From contig NZ_CP080376.1 in assembly GCF_019443405.1 (NCBI RefSeq), forward strand, positions 1 through 64,000: a stretch of DNA of 64,000 nt, in the 5' to 3' direction. The first letter of the stretch is position 1. Every line of letters begins with the position of its first letter. Below the pieces are notes generated by a model. The model was not told the DNA's origin. It saw only the letters and a list, made by a program, of their open reading frames with translations, and did not search any database. The position numbers and the translations under genes were made by a program. Shown here one piece after another: positions 34,906 through 44,014 of the stretch. This DNA comes from Brevundimonas sp. PAMC22021 (GTDB lineage: Bacteria; Pseudomonadota; Alphaproteobacteria; Caulobacterales; Caulobacteraceae).

Positions 34906-36429
34906 TCAGCTCCCCGCTCCGACAGGCCGCAAGCGAACAAAGCTGGGCAGCATGAAAACGGCGCTTCCATCCATGCCCTGCGCCACCAGCTGGCCCACCA
35001 GCCCGCCGTCTTGCGGCACGACCTTCAGCGCCAGTGCATGCGAGGCCCGCGCAGCCTCCGGGATGTTGCTGGAGCTCTCAAGGCGGCCGGTGAGGGCCCC
35101 GTCCTCAAAGGCGGCCTGAGCCAGGCGCGTTTCCGCCCGATCCCCCATTTGCACGGTGACCTCGCCGCTCTCCTGAAAGCTCAGGGTAATCGGCTGCTCG
35201 CCGGCGTAGTTCGTTACAGCGCCAACCCATCGGCCGCGGAAGGGGATGGGCTGGGGAGCGGGCGAGGCGGGCTCGGAGGCCAGCTCCACCAGCTCCGGCG
35301 CAACGACCTCGCGGATCGCCTGCCCGATCTTGCCGAGCGGCGCGGAAGCGTTCGCGAGAAGCACGAAGGCGAGCTTCTGCTCAGGGAAGAAGGCCATGAC
35401 GCTGCTGACGCCAGGCTGGCCCCCGGAATGCCAGATCTGGGGGTGACCGTTACTCGTTGATACAATCCAGTTCGCGCCAATGTCCCTGCGCGGCGCGCCC
35501 GGGGGCGTCGGCATCGGATAGGCGCTCGCCGGGCGCTGCATCTCCAGCCGTGTCGCCGAGCTAAGGATCGGCTTCTGATCGGGCAGGGGCGTGCCCATGT
35601 GGAAGGCGAGGAAGCGCGCCATGTCGTGGGCGCTGGCCCATACGTCGCCGGAGCCGGGATGATCCGTCCTGTAGAACCGCATGGGGTTGCGGTCATTGTC
35701 GTAGCGAACGGCCGCGTCGACGTCCCCGGGCAGGCCCACCGCGCTGTGGCTCATGCCGAGTGGGTCAAACACTTCGCGCCGCAGATATTCGCCAAAGGAC
35801 AGGCTGGAGGTCTGAGCGATTGCGGCGTCCAGGATCTTCATGCCGATGTTGGAGTATTCAAAGCGGGTATTCGGTGGAAAGACGACCATCCCGAACTTGG
35901 AGAGGGTTGCCTCTGACCCGGCCGGCTCCGAACCATCGAGATAGAAGTTGCCGTATTGGGGCAGCCCGGCCGAGTGGGACATGATGCGGCGGGCCGTCAC
36001 CTGGTCGGCGTCAAACCCATTGTGGGCGAGCCTGGCGCCGCCGAGGTAGCGCTCGATCGGAGCGTCGATGTTGAGCCGACCGGCTTCGTGAAGCTGCATG
36101 ACCGCGGTGGCTGTGATCGGCTTGGTCATGGAAGCGAGCGAGTAGGGCGTGTGGGCGGTGGCGGGGACCTGTCGCTCTCGATCGCCGTAGCCGAAGGCTT
36201 CCTCCCACACGATCTCCCCATTCTGAACGACAGCCACGGCGATCGAAGGCACGTTGGCCTCTTGCATCGTCTGTTGGATGACCCTGCGCACCTGCTCAAA
36301 CGGGGTCTGAGATCGATATCCAGCCTCTGTCGAGCCTGCGGCCTGCGCGAAAGAGGCCGTGGGCGCGCCAACGGCGACGCCGAGAGCCGCTAGGCTCACA
36401 ACGGCGAAACAGAAGGTTCTCAGCTGCAT
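34906..36429 (-). CDS. Serine hydrolase of the beta-lactamase class C / esterase family
   Basis: A 507-residue secreted protein. The signal peptide ends near SFAQA. The beta-lactamase fold carries SxxK as SMTK (about residue 100), the Tyr-x-Asn motif YSN (about 193) and HSGG (about 338) in place of KTG. A C-terminal lipocalin-like domain follows from about residue 395 (GRWVGAVTNYAGEQ). This is the pattern of peptidase/esterase relatives that rarely degrade beta-lactams. It stands upstream of the BlaI group on the same strand, separated by the operators, so control by BlaI is uncertain. Confidence 0.88.
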   Translation of the reverse strand: MQLRTFCFAVVSLAALGVAVGAPTASFAQAAGSTEAGYRSQTPFEQVRRVIQQTMQEANVPSIAVAVVQNGEIVWEEAFGYGDRERQVPATAHTPYSLASMTKPITATAVMQLHEAGRLNIDAPIERYLGGARLAHNGFDADQVTARRIMSHSAGLPQYGNFYLDGSEPAGSEATLSKFGMVVFPPNTRFEYSNIGMKILDAAIAQTSSLSFGEYLRREVFDPLGMSHSAVGLPGDVDAAVRYDNDRNPMRFYRTDHPGSGDVWASAHDMARFLAFHMGTPLPDQKPILSSATRLEMQRPASAYPMPTPPGAPRRDIGANWIVSTSNGHPQIWHSGGQPGVSSVMAFFPEQKLAFVLLANASAPLGKIGQAIREVVAPELVELASEPASPAPQPIPFRGRWVGAVTNYAGEQPITLSFQESGEVTVQMGDRAETRLAQAAFEDGALTGRLESSSNIPEAARASHALALKVVPQDGGLVGQLVAQGMDGSAVFMLPSFVRLRPVGAGS

Positions 36430-36562
36430 CAGAGTTTCCGTGTCCAGAACATCAGGTTCTGCCGTAGGTCGGCGAGACCTACGGTTAGCCCTCGCGGCTG
36501 ACGGCGACCTGTCGTGCAGGTTCGAAGCGCGACAGCCAGCGGACAGCTTGGGCGCGGGCTAT

Positions 36563-37903
36563 TCAGCCGGTGCGGGCGCCCGGCTCTGGAAATTGCAGGC
36601 TGAAGATCGTCCTTGCGCCATCACGACGCCAGGACACCTCTCCTCCCAATCCCCGCATGACCTCGCGCGTCAGATGAAGGCCGAGCCCCGATCCGCCGGT
36701 CGCGCCGTCGCCCTGGGCAAACGCCTCGAACAGGCGCGGCTGCAGGAGTTCGGGCACGCCCGGCCCTTCATCGATCACCTGAAGCTGCCCGTCGCTTAGG
36801 ACGACGGTGATCAGACCGTTGTCGCCGCCGTGCTGAACGGCGTTGCTGATCAGGTTGGTGATAGCCCGAATGACCGCTTCGGGATCGCCGGAGACGATAA
36901 CAGGGTTCTGCGGCGCTTCGAGCGCCAGCTCGTAGCCGGCGCTGATGGCCATGGGCGCCAGGGATGAGACGACCTCCTTCGCCAGCGCGGTCAGGTTGAG
37001 CGCGGCCCGGGGTCTATTTGGAACCGAGAACCGCTCCAGATCCAGCATCTGCTCGGCGAGGCGGGAGACCCGCAGGACGGCTGTTCGGAGAGCTTCACGT
37101 TCATGGTCCGGACCGGACAGAGTGTCGATGCGGAGAGACAAGACGGCCAGCGGCGTTCGCAGTTCATGCGCCACGTTGGAGATCAGCCGCCTTCCCCGGC
37201 CAAGTTCGACCTCAAGACGCTCAAGCGCGCCGTTGAAGGCGCGAGCGAGCGGCAGAAGCTCGGGCGGCGCCCGGCTCTCGTCCAGTCGGCGGCCGACATC
37301 GTCGGGTTGGATGGAGGCCGCCTCATCAACGATCGGACGAACAGCGCGCGACAACAGGGGGATCGCCCCCAGCAGCGCGATCGCGCTGAGCACGCCGAGG
37401 CCGAGAATGACCGCGACAAGAGGCGCCAGCGAAAAACTGCGGAGGGCGTCGGCTGAGGTGACGGTCTCCGGATCCACCCCGCCAACGGCCAAGAGGATCG
37501 AACGGCCATCGATGTCGCGCCGCTCTATCGCAACCTCAGGCAGGAGTGCGCCGAAGGATGCGCCGCTGCCCTCTGTGGGATCCGTCGGCAAGCCAAACAG
37601 TCGCCGGATCGGCGGCGGCGGGTCGCCCAGCACGAGGAAGCGCTGCCCGTCACCGCCGACCAGCCATAGCGCAGGATTTCGCGCGGCAAGCGATGCGAAG
37701 GCCCCCTCGGCCGGAATGACCCATCTGCCGCCCTCGAACGTGAGCTCTTCACGGGCGAACTCGAGCGCCAGGTTTGCCCCCGCCAGACGCGTGGTCCGCC
37801 CCTCCGAAACGCTGATACCGGTCGCGATCGCGATTGTGAGGACAAGGACGGCGAGCAGAGCGGCGACTGCACGCAAGGCCAGTGATCGTGGCCACTTCAT
37901 CAT
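36563..37903 (-). CDS. Sensor histidine kinase of an OmpR-type two-component system
   Basis: A 446-residue membrane kinase: N-terminal helix (AVAALLAVLVLTIAIATGIS), periplasmic domain to about residue 165, second helix (LAPLVAVILGLGVLSAIALL), HAMP linker, HisKA (ISNVAHELRTPLAVLSLRID, His about 243) and ATPase domain (N box AITNLISNAVQHGG, GGSGLGLHLTREVMRGLGG). It overlaps the response regulator by four bases. The stimulus is unknown. Confidence 0.9.
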   Translation of the reverse strand: MMKWPRSLALRAVAALLAVLVLTIAIATGISVSEGRTTRLAGANLALEFAREELTFEGGRWVIPAEGAFASLAARNPALWLVGGDGQRFLVLGDPPPPIRRLFGLPTDPTEGSGASFGALLPEVAIERRDIDGRSILLAVGGVDPETVTSADALRSFSLAPLVAVILGLGVLSAIALLGAIPLLSRAVRPIVDEAASIQPDDVGRRLDESRAPPELLPLARAFNGALERLEVELGRGRRLISNVAHELRTPLAVLSLRIDTLSGPDHEREALRTAVLRVSRLAEQMLDLERFSVPNRPRAALNLTALAKEVVSSLAPMAISAGYELALEAPQNPVIVSGDPEAVIRAITNLISNAVQHGGDNGLITVVLSDGQLQVIDEGPGVPELLQPRLFEAFAQGDGATGGSGLGLHLTREVMRGLGGEVSWRRDGARTIFSLQFPEPGARTG

Positions 37904-38583
37904 GCGCGTAGCATGTAGCCCACGCCCCGTATGGTCCGCAGGTCAACTCCAGCGCCCTCCACCTCGAGCCTTCGACGTAGACGGGAGATCTGGGTCTCGA
38001 GCGCGTTGCCCGAGACCTCGTCGTCCCAGCCGTAGACCTCGGCCTCCAAGTGGTCCCTTTGCACGACTCGGCCGGCCTTGCAGATCAGGACGGCCAGCAG
38101 GGCCAACTCCCGCCGCGGCAGGGGCAGTGGTCTGCCTGACACGCGCACATCGCGGCTTATCGTGTCGAAGGTGAGATGGCCGGCTTTGACAGTCGTTTGG
38201 TCCCCGCGATCGACGGGCCGGCGGCATGCGGCGCGTACGCGGGCATGCAGCTCGGCCACAGAGAAGGGCTTGACCAGGTAGTCGTCTGCGCCGGCATCCA
38301 AGCCTTCGATCCGGTCAGCCACGTCATCGCGAGCGGTCACAAAGATGATGGAGGGGCGAGGCGTTCGGGACCGGGCGGCCGCCACCAGGGCTATGCCGTC
38401 GCCGTCGGGCAGACCGCGATCCAGAAGGATGAGCCGGTAGGAACGCTGAAGAACAGCCTCGAAAGCATCTGCAAGCGAGGTCACATGATCCACCGGCCAC
38501 CGGTCCTGCTCAAGCGCGAAGACCAGCGCTCGCCCAAGTGCGGGATCGTCTTCAACCAACAAGAGGCGCGCGCCGTCGTTCAC
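37900..38583 (-). CDS. OmpR/PhoB family response regulator
   Basis: A 227-residue regulator. The receiver domain has LLLVEDDPALGRA, phospho-acceptor in LILLDRGLPDGDG, Thr in VTARD and Lys in DYLVKPF. The C-terminal winged helix has LPRRELALLAVLICKAG and ISRLRRRLE...IRGVGYML. GTG at 38583 fits the receiver start; upstream in-frame ATG codons would add a Cys-rich stretch that does not look native. It pairs with the kinase that follows. Confidence 0.88.
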   Translation of the reverse strand: MNDGARLLLVEDDPALGRALVFALEQDRWPVDHVTSLADAFEAVLQRSYRLILLDRGLPDGDGIALVAAARSRTPRPSIIFVTARDDVADRIEGLDAGADDYLVKPFSVAELHARVRAACRRPVDRGDQTTVKAGHLTFDTISRDVRVSGRPLPLPRRELALLAVLICKAGRVVQRDHLEAEVYGWDDEVSGNALETQISRLRRRLEVEGAGVDLRTIRGVGYMLRA

Positions 38584-38927
38584 ACATCCAGCGTATCGCA
38601 CTTTCCTGTCGCGAAGCTGGCTACATTGCTGACACGGACGAGTGTCCATGTTCCAGACCAAACGGCAATGACTACTCCTGGCGCAAAGCCCGTGATGACA
38701 TCCTGCCGAGCGCGCCGTCGTGAGTTGAGACAGGTCCGGCTGGCATCAGGCGCGCCGGCGGAAAAGCCGTTTCGCTGGAAGCCTTACCGCGCCTTCATTA
38801 ACCGCCGACGTGTCGCCGCCCTTCAACAGGCGCAGTCCGGATGTCCGCCACATCGCCTCGCACATTCGGGAGGCGCTCGTCGTACTTCTGGGCAAGAGCC
38901 TCGCCATATGCGACGCGCATCCTGGTC
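38584..38927. other. Intergenic region between divergent regulator and Hsp70 genes
   Basis: Contains the degenerate palindromic element at 38667-38696. No supported gene, tRNA or operator was seen. Promoters for both flanking genes must lie here. Confidence 0.4.
38667..38696 (+). repeat. Interspersed palindromic element, CCTGGCGC-loop type
   Basis: AATGACTACTCCTGGCGCAA followed by AGCCCGTGAT keeps the AATG start, CTCCTGGCGCAAAGC core and a degenerate right arm. Confidence 0.45.
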
Positions 38928-40289
38928 ATGACCTCCTCATCCTCCGCGACCACGATCGGCATCGACTTCGGCACCACGAACACCGTGATCGCCGTGACCG
39001 GACCAGACGGCGAAGTCGAGGTGCTGCGCCTCGCCGCGCCCGAAGGGGAGCTCGCCGCCTTCCGCTCCGCTCTGAGTTTCCAGCTCCATCCAGGTGAGGA
39101 CGGCCGGACACCCGAGCGTGTGGTGCAAGCCGGTCCATGGGCTATCGAGGCCTATGCCGAGGATCCGCTGGAGACCCGCTTCATCCAGTCCTTCAAGACC
39201 TTCGCCGCCAGCGCCGCCTTTACGGAAACGGTGATCGACAACAGGCGCTACAAGTTCGAGGATCTGCTCTCGGCCTTCCTCCTCAGGCTCCGCCATCATG
39301 CCGGGGCAGCGATGGACGCTCTGCCGCCGCGCGTCATTGTTGGCCGTCCGGTAACCTTCGCCGGCGGTTCCCCTGATCCTGACCTGGCGCTTAGCCGTTA
39401 TGAGGCCGCCTTCCGCCGGCTGGGCTTCAACGACATCCGCTATGCCTATGAGCCGGTTGGCGCGGCCTTCTTCTTCGCTCGAACCCTGAAGACAGCCGCG
39501 ACGGTGTTGGTGGCCGACTTCGGCGGGGGCACGAGCGACTTCTCCGTGGTTCGGTTCGAGCCGTCTTCCGAAGGATTGAAATCGACGCCGCTGGCCCGTT
39601 CCGGGGTCGGCGTGGCGGGAGACGCGTTCGACTACCGGATCATCGACCAGGTGGTCTCGCCGCAGTTGGGCAAGGGCGGCGACCATCGCAGCTTCGACAG
39701 GGTCCTGCCCATACCTCAACGCTACTACGCCGCCTTCGCCCGGTGGGATCAACTCGCCCTGCTGCGGAATTCCCGCGACATGCGCGACATCCGGGCGCTC
39801 GCCCGGAGTGCGCTGGAGCCGGACAAGATCGAGCGGCTGATCGAGGTTCTCGACGACAATCATGGCCATGCCCTCTACCAGGCGGTCTCCCGACTGAAGT
39901 TCGATCTGTCGCGCGACGAGGTTGCGAGCTTCTCCTTTGTCGCGGGCTCGGTCCGTATCGAGCGGTCGGTCAAGCGGTCCGAATTCGAGGCCTGGATCGC
40001 TCCGGAGCTCGCCGCCATCCAGACCGCCGTGGACGAGGCGATCCGACGGTCAGGCTTGGAGCCCAGCCAGATCGACCGCGTTTTCCTGACGGGCGGCACC
40101 TCCTTTGTCCCCGCGGTCCGCGAGATCTTTCATCGGCGTTTCGATCCTGCCCGGGTCGAGACCGGAGGCGAGTTCGAGTCCATAGCCTCGGGACTGGCTC
40201 TGATTGGTCGCGAAGCGGATATAGACCTGTGGAGCAAGCGCTCCTCGTCTGGCGAGGCGGCCCAAGCCGCGGCTACTGCGGGCCGTTGA
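38928..40289 (+). CDS. Hsp70 family protein (YegD/DnaK-like ATPase, no substrate domain)
   Basis: A 453-residue protein with an actin-fold ATPase: phosphate-1 motif IGIDFGTTNTVIAV at residue 9, phosphate-2 motif ADFGGGTSDFSVVRF near 196, and adenosine motif FLTGGTSFVPAVREIF near 390. It stops soon after the nucleotide-binding domain, like the YegD group, so it lacks the peptide-binding domain of DnaK. ATG at 38928 gives MTSSSSATTIGIDFG. The last about 160 codons are duplicated at 59041-59520. The gene runs towards a lipoprotein gene on the other strand. Confidence 0.9.
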   Translation: MTSSSSATTIGIDFGTTNTVIAVTGPDGEVEVLRLAAPEGELAAFRSALSFQLHPGEDGRTPERVVQAGPWAIEAYAEDPLETRFIQSFKTFAASAAFTETVIDNRRYKFEDLLSAFLLRLRHHAGAAMDALPPRVIVGRPVTFAGGSPDPDLALSRYEAAFRRLGFNDIRYAYEPVGAAFFFARTLKTAATVLVADFGGGTSDFSVVRFEPSSEGLKSTPLARSGVGVAGDAFDYRIIDQVVSPQLGKGGDHRSFDRVLPIPQRYYAAFARWDQLALLRNSRDMRDIRALARSALEPDKIERLIEVLDDNHGHALYQAVSRLKFDLSRDEVASFSFVAGSVRIERSVKRSEFEAWIAPELAAIQTAVDEAIRRSGLEPSQIDRVFLTGGTSFVPAVREIFHRRFDPARVETGGEFESIASGLALIGREADIDLWSKRSSSGEAAQAAATAGR

Positions 40290-40834
40290 TGGGGGCGGTC
40301 AGGGCAGGGTGTCGCAACCGAGGAGCGCGCCGCCTCCAGGGCCAAGGTCTCGACTCCACGTCTGGCGCGTGTGGACCTTTCGAAGCGACCTTCCTCGTCC
40401 GTCTGGTCGGCAGTTCTTCAGCACGCGGCAAAGCTCGCGACCGGGTCAGCCGTCCTCGGTCGCGCCATCCGCCACACCCACGCACCGCTGCACCGCCGCG
40501 CCGTTCGCGCCTACCTGCGTTCGTGGGGCGATAGAGCTGACCGTCCGCCCGTCGTCGGCGTAGGTCGCCAGGAACTGACACCCGGTCGCGAGATCGGTCA
40601 GCACGAACACGCCGGGCTGGTCGGTCGGCGTCCGCGCCAGCTGGGCGCCAGCGATGGAGCGAAGCGCACCAGCGGGATCCTGGACCGCCTGCTGGATCTG
40701 GGCGCCATGTTGGTTCGCCAGCTCGACCGTCCGCCTCGTGCTGGCCACCGTCTCCTCCACCTCCCGAAGGGCGGAGGTGTCGATCGGGTCGCATGCGCCG
40801 AGCAGCAGGGCGGAGGCGGCGAGGGCGAGCATCA
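39810..40834 (+). repeat. Long direct repeat, left copy (about 1.02 kb)
   Basis: Nearly identical to 59041-60056 in the same orientation. I see three base differences plus a 9-base segment present here and absent in the other copy. It covers the 3' third of the Hsp70 gene and almost all of a lipoprotein gene. Weak similarity extends back to about 39793 (GGGCGCT and CCCGGAG shared). The two copies bracket about 18.2 kb. Confidence 0.92.
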
Positions 40835-40835
40835 T
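40446..40835 (-). CDS. Putative lipoprotein, left copy (5' end altered by the repeat junction)
   Basis: A 129-residue protein with lipobox LLLGAC close to the N-terminus, then a helix (LREVEETVASTRRTVELANQ) and a small domain with Cys in LATGCQFLATYADDGRTV and VQRCVGVAD. The right copy starts MKSVMLAL with a basic residue; here the repeat ends just before, and the start becomes MMLAL with no basic residue, so export may be poor. It also has three extra residues (NGA) against the other copy. Function unknown. Confidence 0.6.
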   Translation of the reverse strand: MMLALAASALLLGACDPIDTSALREVEETVASTRRTVELANQHGAQIQQAVQDPAGALRSIAGAQLARTPTDQPGVFVLTDLATGCQFLATYADDGRTVSSIAPRTQVGANGAAVQRCVGVADGATEDG

Positions 40836-40836
40836 C

Positions 40837-41357
40837 TGAGCCCCGAGCTAGCGATCGAGGTCAAAGAAGTCTTCTTCCTCCGTTACCTCGCCGTAGACGC
40901 GACATTGGCGGACGATGTACTCGAAAGAGCCTCACCGGAAGCCAACGAGTGGGTGGGCTTTCGGGCTCTCAACCGCGTACAGCGCGGGAAGTACGCTCAC
41001 TGCCTTCAGGCACATGGGGTGATGGACGGGCGAGATTATGCCGCTTGCCCAGATACGCTCTACCTAGGCCTGTTCGACAAGCGCGCCGCTGCTCTGAAAA
41101 GCAGCAAGGGCCTCTCAAAGAGCGCCAGTCTGCGGGACAATCTCTCAGCGGATGAGCTGGCTTTCGTGGCCTCGGGTGAGACCTTGGCGCGCGAACGCAT
41201 CGACGAGGAAGGTGCAGATGGTGGCGAGGCCTGCCGTATCGCAACGCGGCGATCCGTTCGTAATCTACGACGTGGCATGGAGATGGATCGCAATGATCGG
41301 AGGGGCCGGACGCCTCCTCCGGCAAATGAGAACCTAAAGCCGGACACCGCCGCTTGA
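40837..41357 (+). pseudogene. 5'-truncated phage-type (BRO/DinD-like) protein remnant
   Basis: Directly after the repeat an open frame encodes VKEVFFLRYLAVDATLADDV, then LFDKRAAALKSSKGLSKSAS, RDNLSADELAFVASGETLAR and a stop at 41357. The spacing of LF-x-K-x-A, S-L-R-D and E-L-x-x-V-x-x-x-E-x-L-A resembles the C-terminal part of BRO/DinD-type phage-related proteins. No start codon or binding site precedes it, and the frame only continues upstream as antisense of the lipoprotein gene, so its N-terminus was probably lost when the repeat junction formed. Family assignment is weak. Confidence 0.4.
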
Positions 41358-41409
41358 AGTTCCAGCCCCGGTCTCACGGCCGGGGCCCACCCTCACTATC
41401 TAAGGGAAG

Positions 41410-41706
41410 CTATAGGTTCATCCCCACCGCCACCGCCACGGCGATCACCGCCGCGATGACGACCACCAGCCCGACAATCACTGCGGCGCCGGCTTTGAAC
41501 TGCGCCTTCTGGGACGCTCGGTTGCGTGCCTCGTCCAGGTACCAGAGCCCCGGCTGAGCCTCAACAATTGCCTTGCGCTTTGACAGCTCCCTCACGGCGT
41601 AGCTGGCCAGCCTCTTGGACAGCGGCGCCCCAGCCTCCCTGAGGTGCTTCTTCACCTCCTCCTGCTGCTGCATGAGGAGGATGATCGTGGTGGTGGCGGC
41701 GCTCAT
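41410..41706 (-). CDS. Small membrane-anchored protein of unknown function
   Basis: A 98-residue protein with a soluble helical N-terminal part (MQQQEEVKKHLREAGAPLSK) and a strongly hydrophobic C-terminal helix (AAVIVGLVVVIAAVIAVAVA), giving a tail-anchored topology. No known family. It is in a run of small minus-strand genes at 41.4-43.7 kb that are probably accessory. Confidence 0.5.
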   Translation of the reverse strand: MSAATTTIILLMQQQEEVKKHLREAGAPLSKRLASYAVRELSKRKAIVEAQPGLWYLDEARNRASQKAQFKAGAAVIVGLVVVIAAVIAVAVAVGMNL

Positions 41707-41790
41707 TCGCCGGGCCTTCTGAGGGTCTCTCGTCTGGACGTGAGCCAGGCAGCAGTCAGCGACTTTCCTGATGCCGGAAGCTATCCAGTC

Positions 41791-42639
41791 TTAGGATATC
41801 GGGTCCACTGCCGATTGGAGAGGAGCTGAACGCAACGGGCTGCGAGATCCCGGCGGACTGCTTGGCCTGTACATGCAATCGGCATCGAAACCATGGTGGA
41901 GTCCGAGGAATCGGCTGTTGTACGGTGTGCCTTCAACATCTGGGTCGCCCTCTGCGAAGAGACGGCCTGACGTCTCTGTCCGGTGCCTGACTGTGGGATC
42001 CACACCATCGTACTCCATGGACGCCCAGAAGATCAGGCTACTTTCGCCCGCGTTTACGCGACGAAACTCCTCCACGGGAATGTTGAAGTGGGTGTTGCTG
42101 AAGACTTCATACTCCGGCCCGATCTGTCCGCCGACTACGGTCCAGTTCGCCCGCTCAGGGAAGTCGAAGGTGGACCAATCGAAATCCTGCGGCTTGGCCG
42201 CCCAGCCGATGAATGTTCTAAAGTTCTTAGCTGGCGTCTTTCCCACGTTACGCCAAGTCAAACGTAGTGTGACATTGTCAATCCTGCCGTCGACGACCCA
42301 GCGTGTGAAATGCACATGGGTGTTCTCCACGTATGGCCGCAGTTCTAGAGCTGACGTCTCTCGCGCGTGATTGACCGCCTCCAAGGCCGCATCGGCAGCG
42401 ACTCTCGCCGCGTCTGTGGCCTGGGCCGCGATCCGAAGGTTGAGGAAGAGGAGGACGTTCCCGAGCAGCGCACCGAGAACGCCCAGTACCGCCCATCGCC
42501 CTGACTGTTCAGAAGCGAGCACGTCTCGAAGCTGGAGATTGTCATCGGCTACAGCGGGCTGCAGCAGCACCCAGGCCGCTGCACCAAGCAGACCGACACC
42601 GGCGATGATTGCTGACCATATCCCGACCCGTATCCACAT
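41791..42639 (-). CDS. Inner-membrane protein with two N-terminal helices, unknown function
   Basis: A 282-residue protein. Two hydrophobic helices (SAIIAGVGLLGAAAWVLL; VLGVLGALLGNVLLFLNLRI) are followed by a coiled stretch (AARVAADAALEAVNHARETS) and a beta-rich domain with VTLRLTWRNVGKTPA. This layout is common in uncharacterised phage and genomic-island proteins. Which side of the membrane the domain faces cannot be decided. Confidence 0.6.
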   Translation of the reverse strand: MWIRVGIWSAIIAGVGLLGAAAWVLLQPAVADDNLQLRDVLASEQSGRWAVLGVLGALLGNVLLFLNLRIAAQATDAARVAADAALEAVNHARETSALELRPYVENTHVHFTRWVVDGRIDNVTLRLTWRNVGKTPAKNFRTFIGWAAKPQDFDWSTFDFPERANWTVVGGQIGPEYEVFSNTHFNIPVEEFRRVNAGESSLIFWASMEYDGVDPTVRHRTETSGRLFAEGDPDVEGTPYNSRFLGLHHGFDADCMYRPSSPPGSRSPLRSAPLQSAVDPIS

Positions 42640-42677
42640 GAGTTTCCCCCTAAGCCAGTCGCGCGTAGTTCATGCGT

Positions 42678-42902
42678 TCAATCGAGAGTGCGGCGGCTGA
42701 ATAGCGACCGTAGCTGCGTTAGACGGAAGCGCCACAGCTCCGCACGTGCGCTCCTCGCCATCCGCCGGGCTGATTGAGTTCGCCGCGCATATTCCCACAG
42801 CAGCCCGTCAGGCATGCCCTCACGCTTCATCCTGCGAAGGCGCCGTCGCTTCTGTCGAGCCATGGCGCTGAACGTCTCAAAGACGGTCTTCTGCGGCGAC
42901 AT
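42678..42902 (-). CDS. Small Arg-rich hypothetical protein
   Basis: A 74-residue frame with many Arg/Lys (ARQKRRRLRRMKREG). The ATG follows GAGAGGG. No family recognised, and the composition could be chance. Confidence 0.3.
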   Translation of the reverse strand: MSPQKTVFETFSAMARQKRRRLRRMKREGMPDGLLWEYARRTQSARRMARSARAELWRFRLTQLRSLFSRRTLD

Positions 42903-42935
42903 GACCCTTCCCTCTCCGTGTAGACAGCTACAATG

Positions 42936-43480
42936 CTACCGGCTCAAAGGCCTTGGTTCAGATTCGGTCCAGCACGGCTCCAACGCCCGTTCCAGCCGCT
43001 CAGCCCACTGGGCAAGAGGCGTTCCGAGGTTGCTCTCGACCTCCACGCCATAGACGGTGCTGCGGGTCCATACCGGTCTCTGCGCCCAGAGCTTGAAGCG
43101 CGCTCCATCGAGTACGACGTCTTCCGAATTGTCGATGGATCGCCCGTAGTGCGGCACGTCGCTCATGGGTACCGGCAGGTCTTCGAGTTCGTGGAGGATG
43201 CTCACAGCGCCTGGGCAGGATGCAGTGGACACCCATGAGATCGTGTTGCTTCGGCCGCCAGCTGCAGTGGTCCGCCTGACGGTCATCTGACGGAGCGGGC
43301 CGGTGTACAAGCCCAAGGTTTCGGAGCGCATCCTTGAAGGCCGCCAGACTTCCAGAACGGCGAACGGCAACCTGCCCTCGACGTCGTCCAATGCGGTGAT
43401 TTAGGGTCGAAATCGTCGGAAGGCCCATACAAGCCCGACGACGCCAGCAGGATCGCTGTCGCTGCCGCCGCACCGATCAT
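42936..43480 (-). pseudogene. Secreted hypothetical protein with a frameshift
   Basis: ATG at 43480 follows a strong GGGGGAGG site and starts a signal peptide (MIGAAAATAILLASSGLYG). After DDFDP the frame runs into unlikely sequence, while a second frame picks up with ITALDDVEGRLPFAVLEVWR and continues to a stop at 42936 (about 170 residues in all). One indel near 43400-43410 would join them. The downstream part has two cysteines and no recognised family. Confidence 0.5.
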
Positions 43481-43536
43481 GTCGCCTCCCCCTTGTAGAT
43501 AGCTAGACGAGTCTCTTCGGGCAGGTAGCTGCCTGA

Positions 43537-43650
43537 TCAGAACAGCGCCGCAACCCAGCCTGCGAGACCTACAAGCCCGGCAAGGCCCCACACCCGTAAC
43601 GCACGCTCGCCCTTATGGCGGCGAAGGCGGCGGGCAATGGCAGTCGGCAT
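43537..43650 (-). CDS. 37-residue membrane peptide
   Basis: [20 protein letters not shown] followed by [17 protein letters not shown]: a basic N-terminus and one hydrophobic helix. AGGAGG lies five bases upstream of the ATG, a stronger ribosome binding site than most genes here. The next gene, with a similarly strong site, starts 57 bp downstream. It could be a small regulator, a toxin-like peptide or a phage remnant. Confidence 0.5.
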   Translation of the reverse strand: MPTAIARRLRRHKGERALRVWGLAGLVGLAGWVAALF

Positions 43651-43701
43651 AACGCCCTCCTGAACAGCCCCCCGGCCGAGCGCATGACGCCCCCGGCGTG
43701 G

Positions 43702-43881
43702 TTACCGGTAGGTTAAACGCGAGCGTTGTTCTGTCAACCGACCTTCGCGGCTGTACCGCTGCCGCCGTAGGCCTTCCCGCAGGCGCGCGGTGTAGGCGTC
43801 GCAAAGTCGCTCTGAGAGCGCGTCGATCCACTTGCGCATCAGCGCCAAGCGCCCGGCCTGCTGAGCCGGTTCCGCCGTCAT
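43702..43881 (-). CDS. Small basic hypothetical protein
   Basis: A 59-residue frame from an ATG at 43881 ([20 protein letters not shown], then basic sequence). No clear ribosome binding site. The alternative frame over the same bases continues the SulP remnant. Low support. Confidence 0.25.
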   Translation of the reverse strand: MTAEPAQQAGRLALMRKWIDALSERLCDAYTARLREGLRRQRYSREGRLTEQRSRLTYR

Positions 43882-44014
43882 CCACAACATCCACAATCTC
43901 GGAAGTGGTCTGGTCAAAGTGCTTGAGGTTCGGCTCCGTCTCCCTGGAGCTTACCGCCGCCAAGCGGCTAGAGCAGATGCGCGCGCTCGGCTGACATGTC
44001 CCGCAGGTGTTCCG

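Noticed and set aside
38798..38983. Minus frame with MRVAYGEALAQKYDERLPN
   Set aside because: It overlaps the Hsp70 start on the other strand and has no binding site or family; could be a remnant but not supportable.
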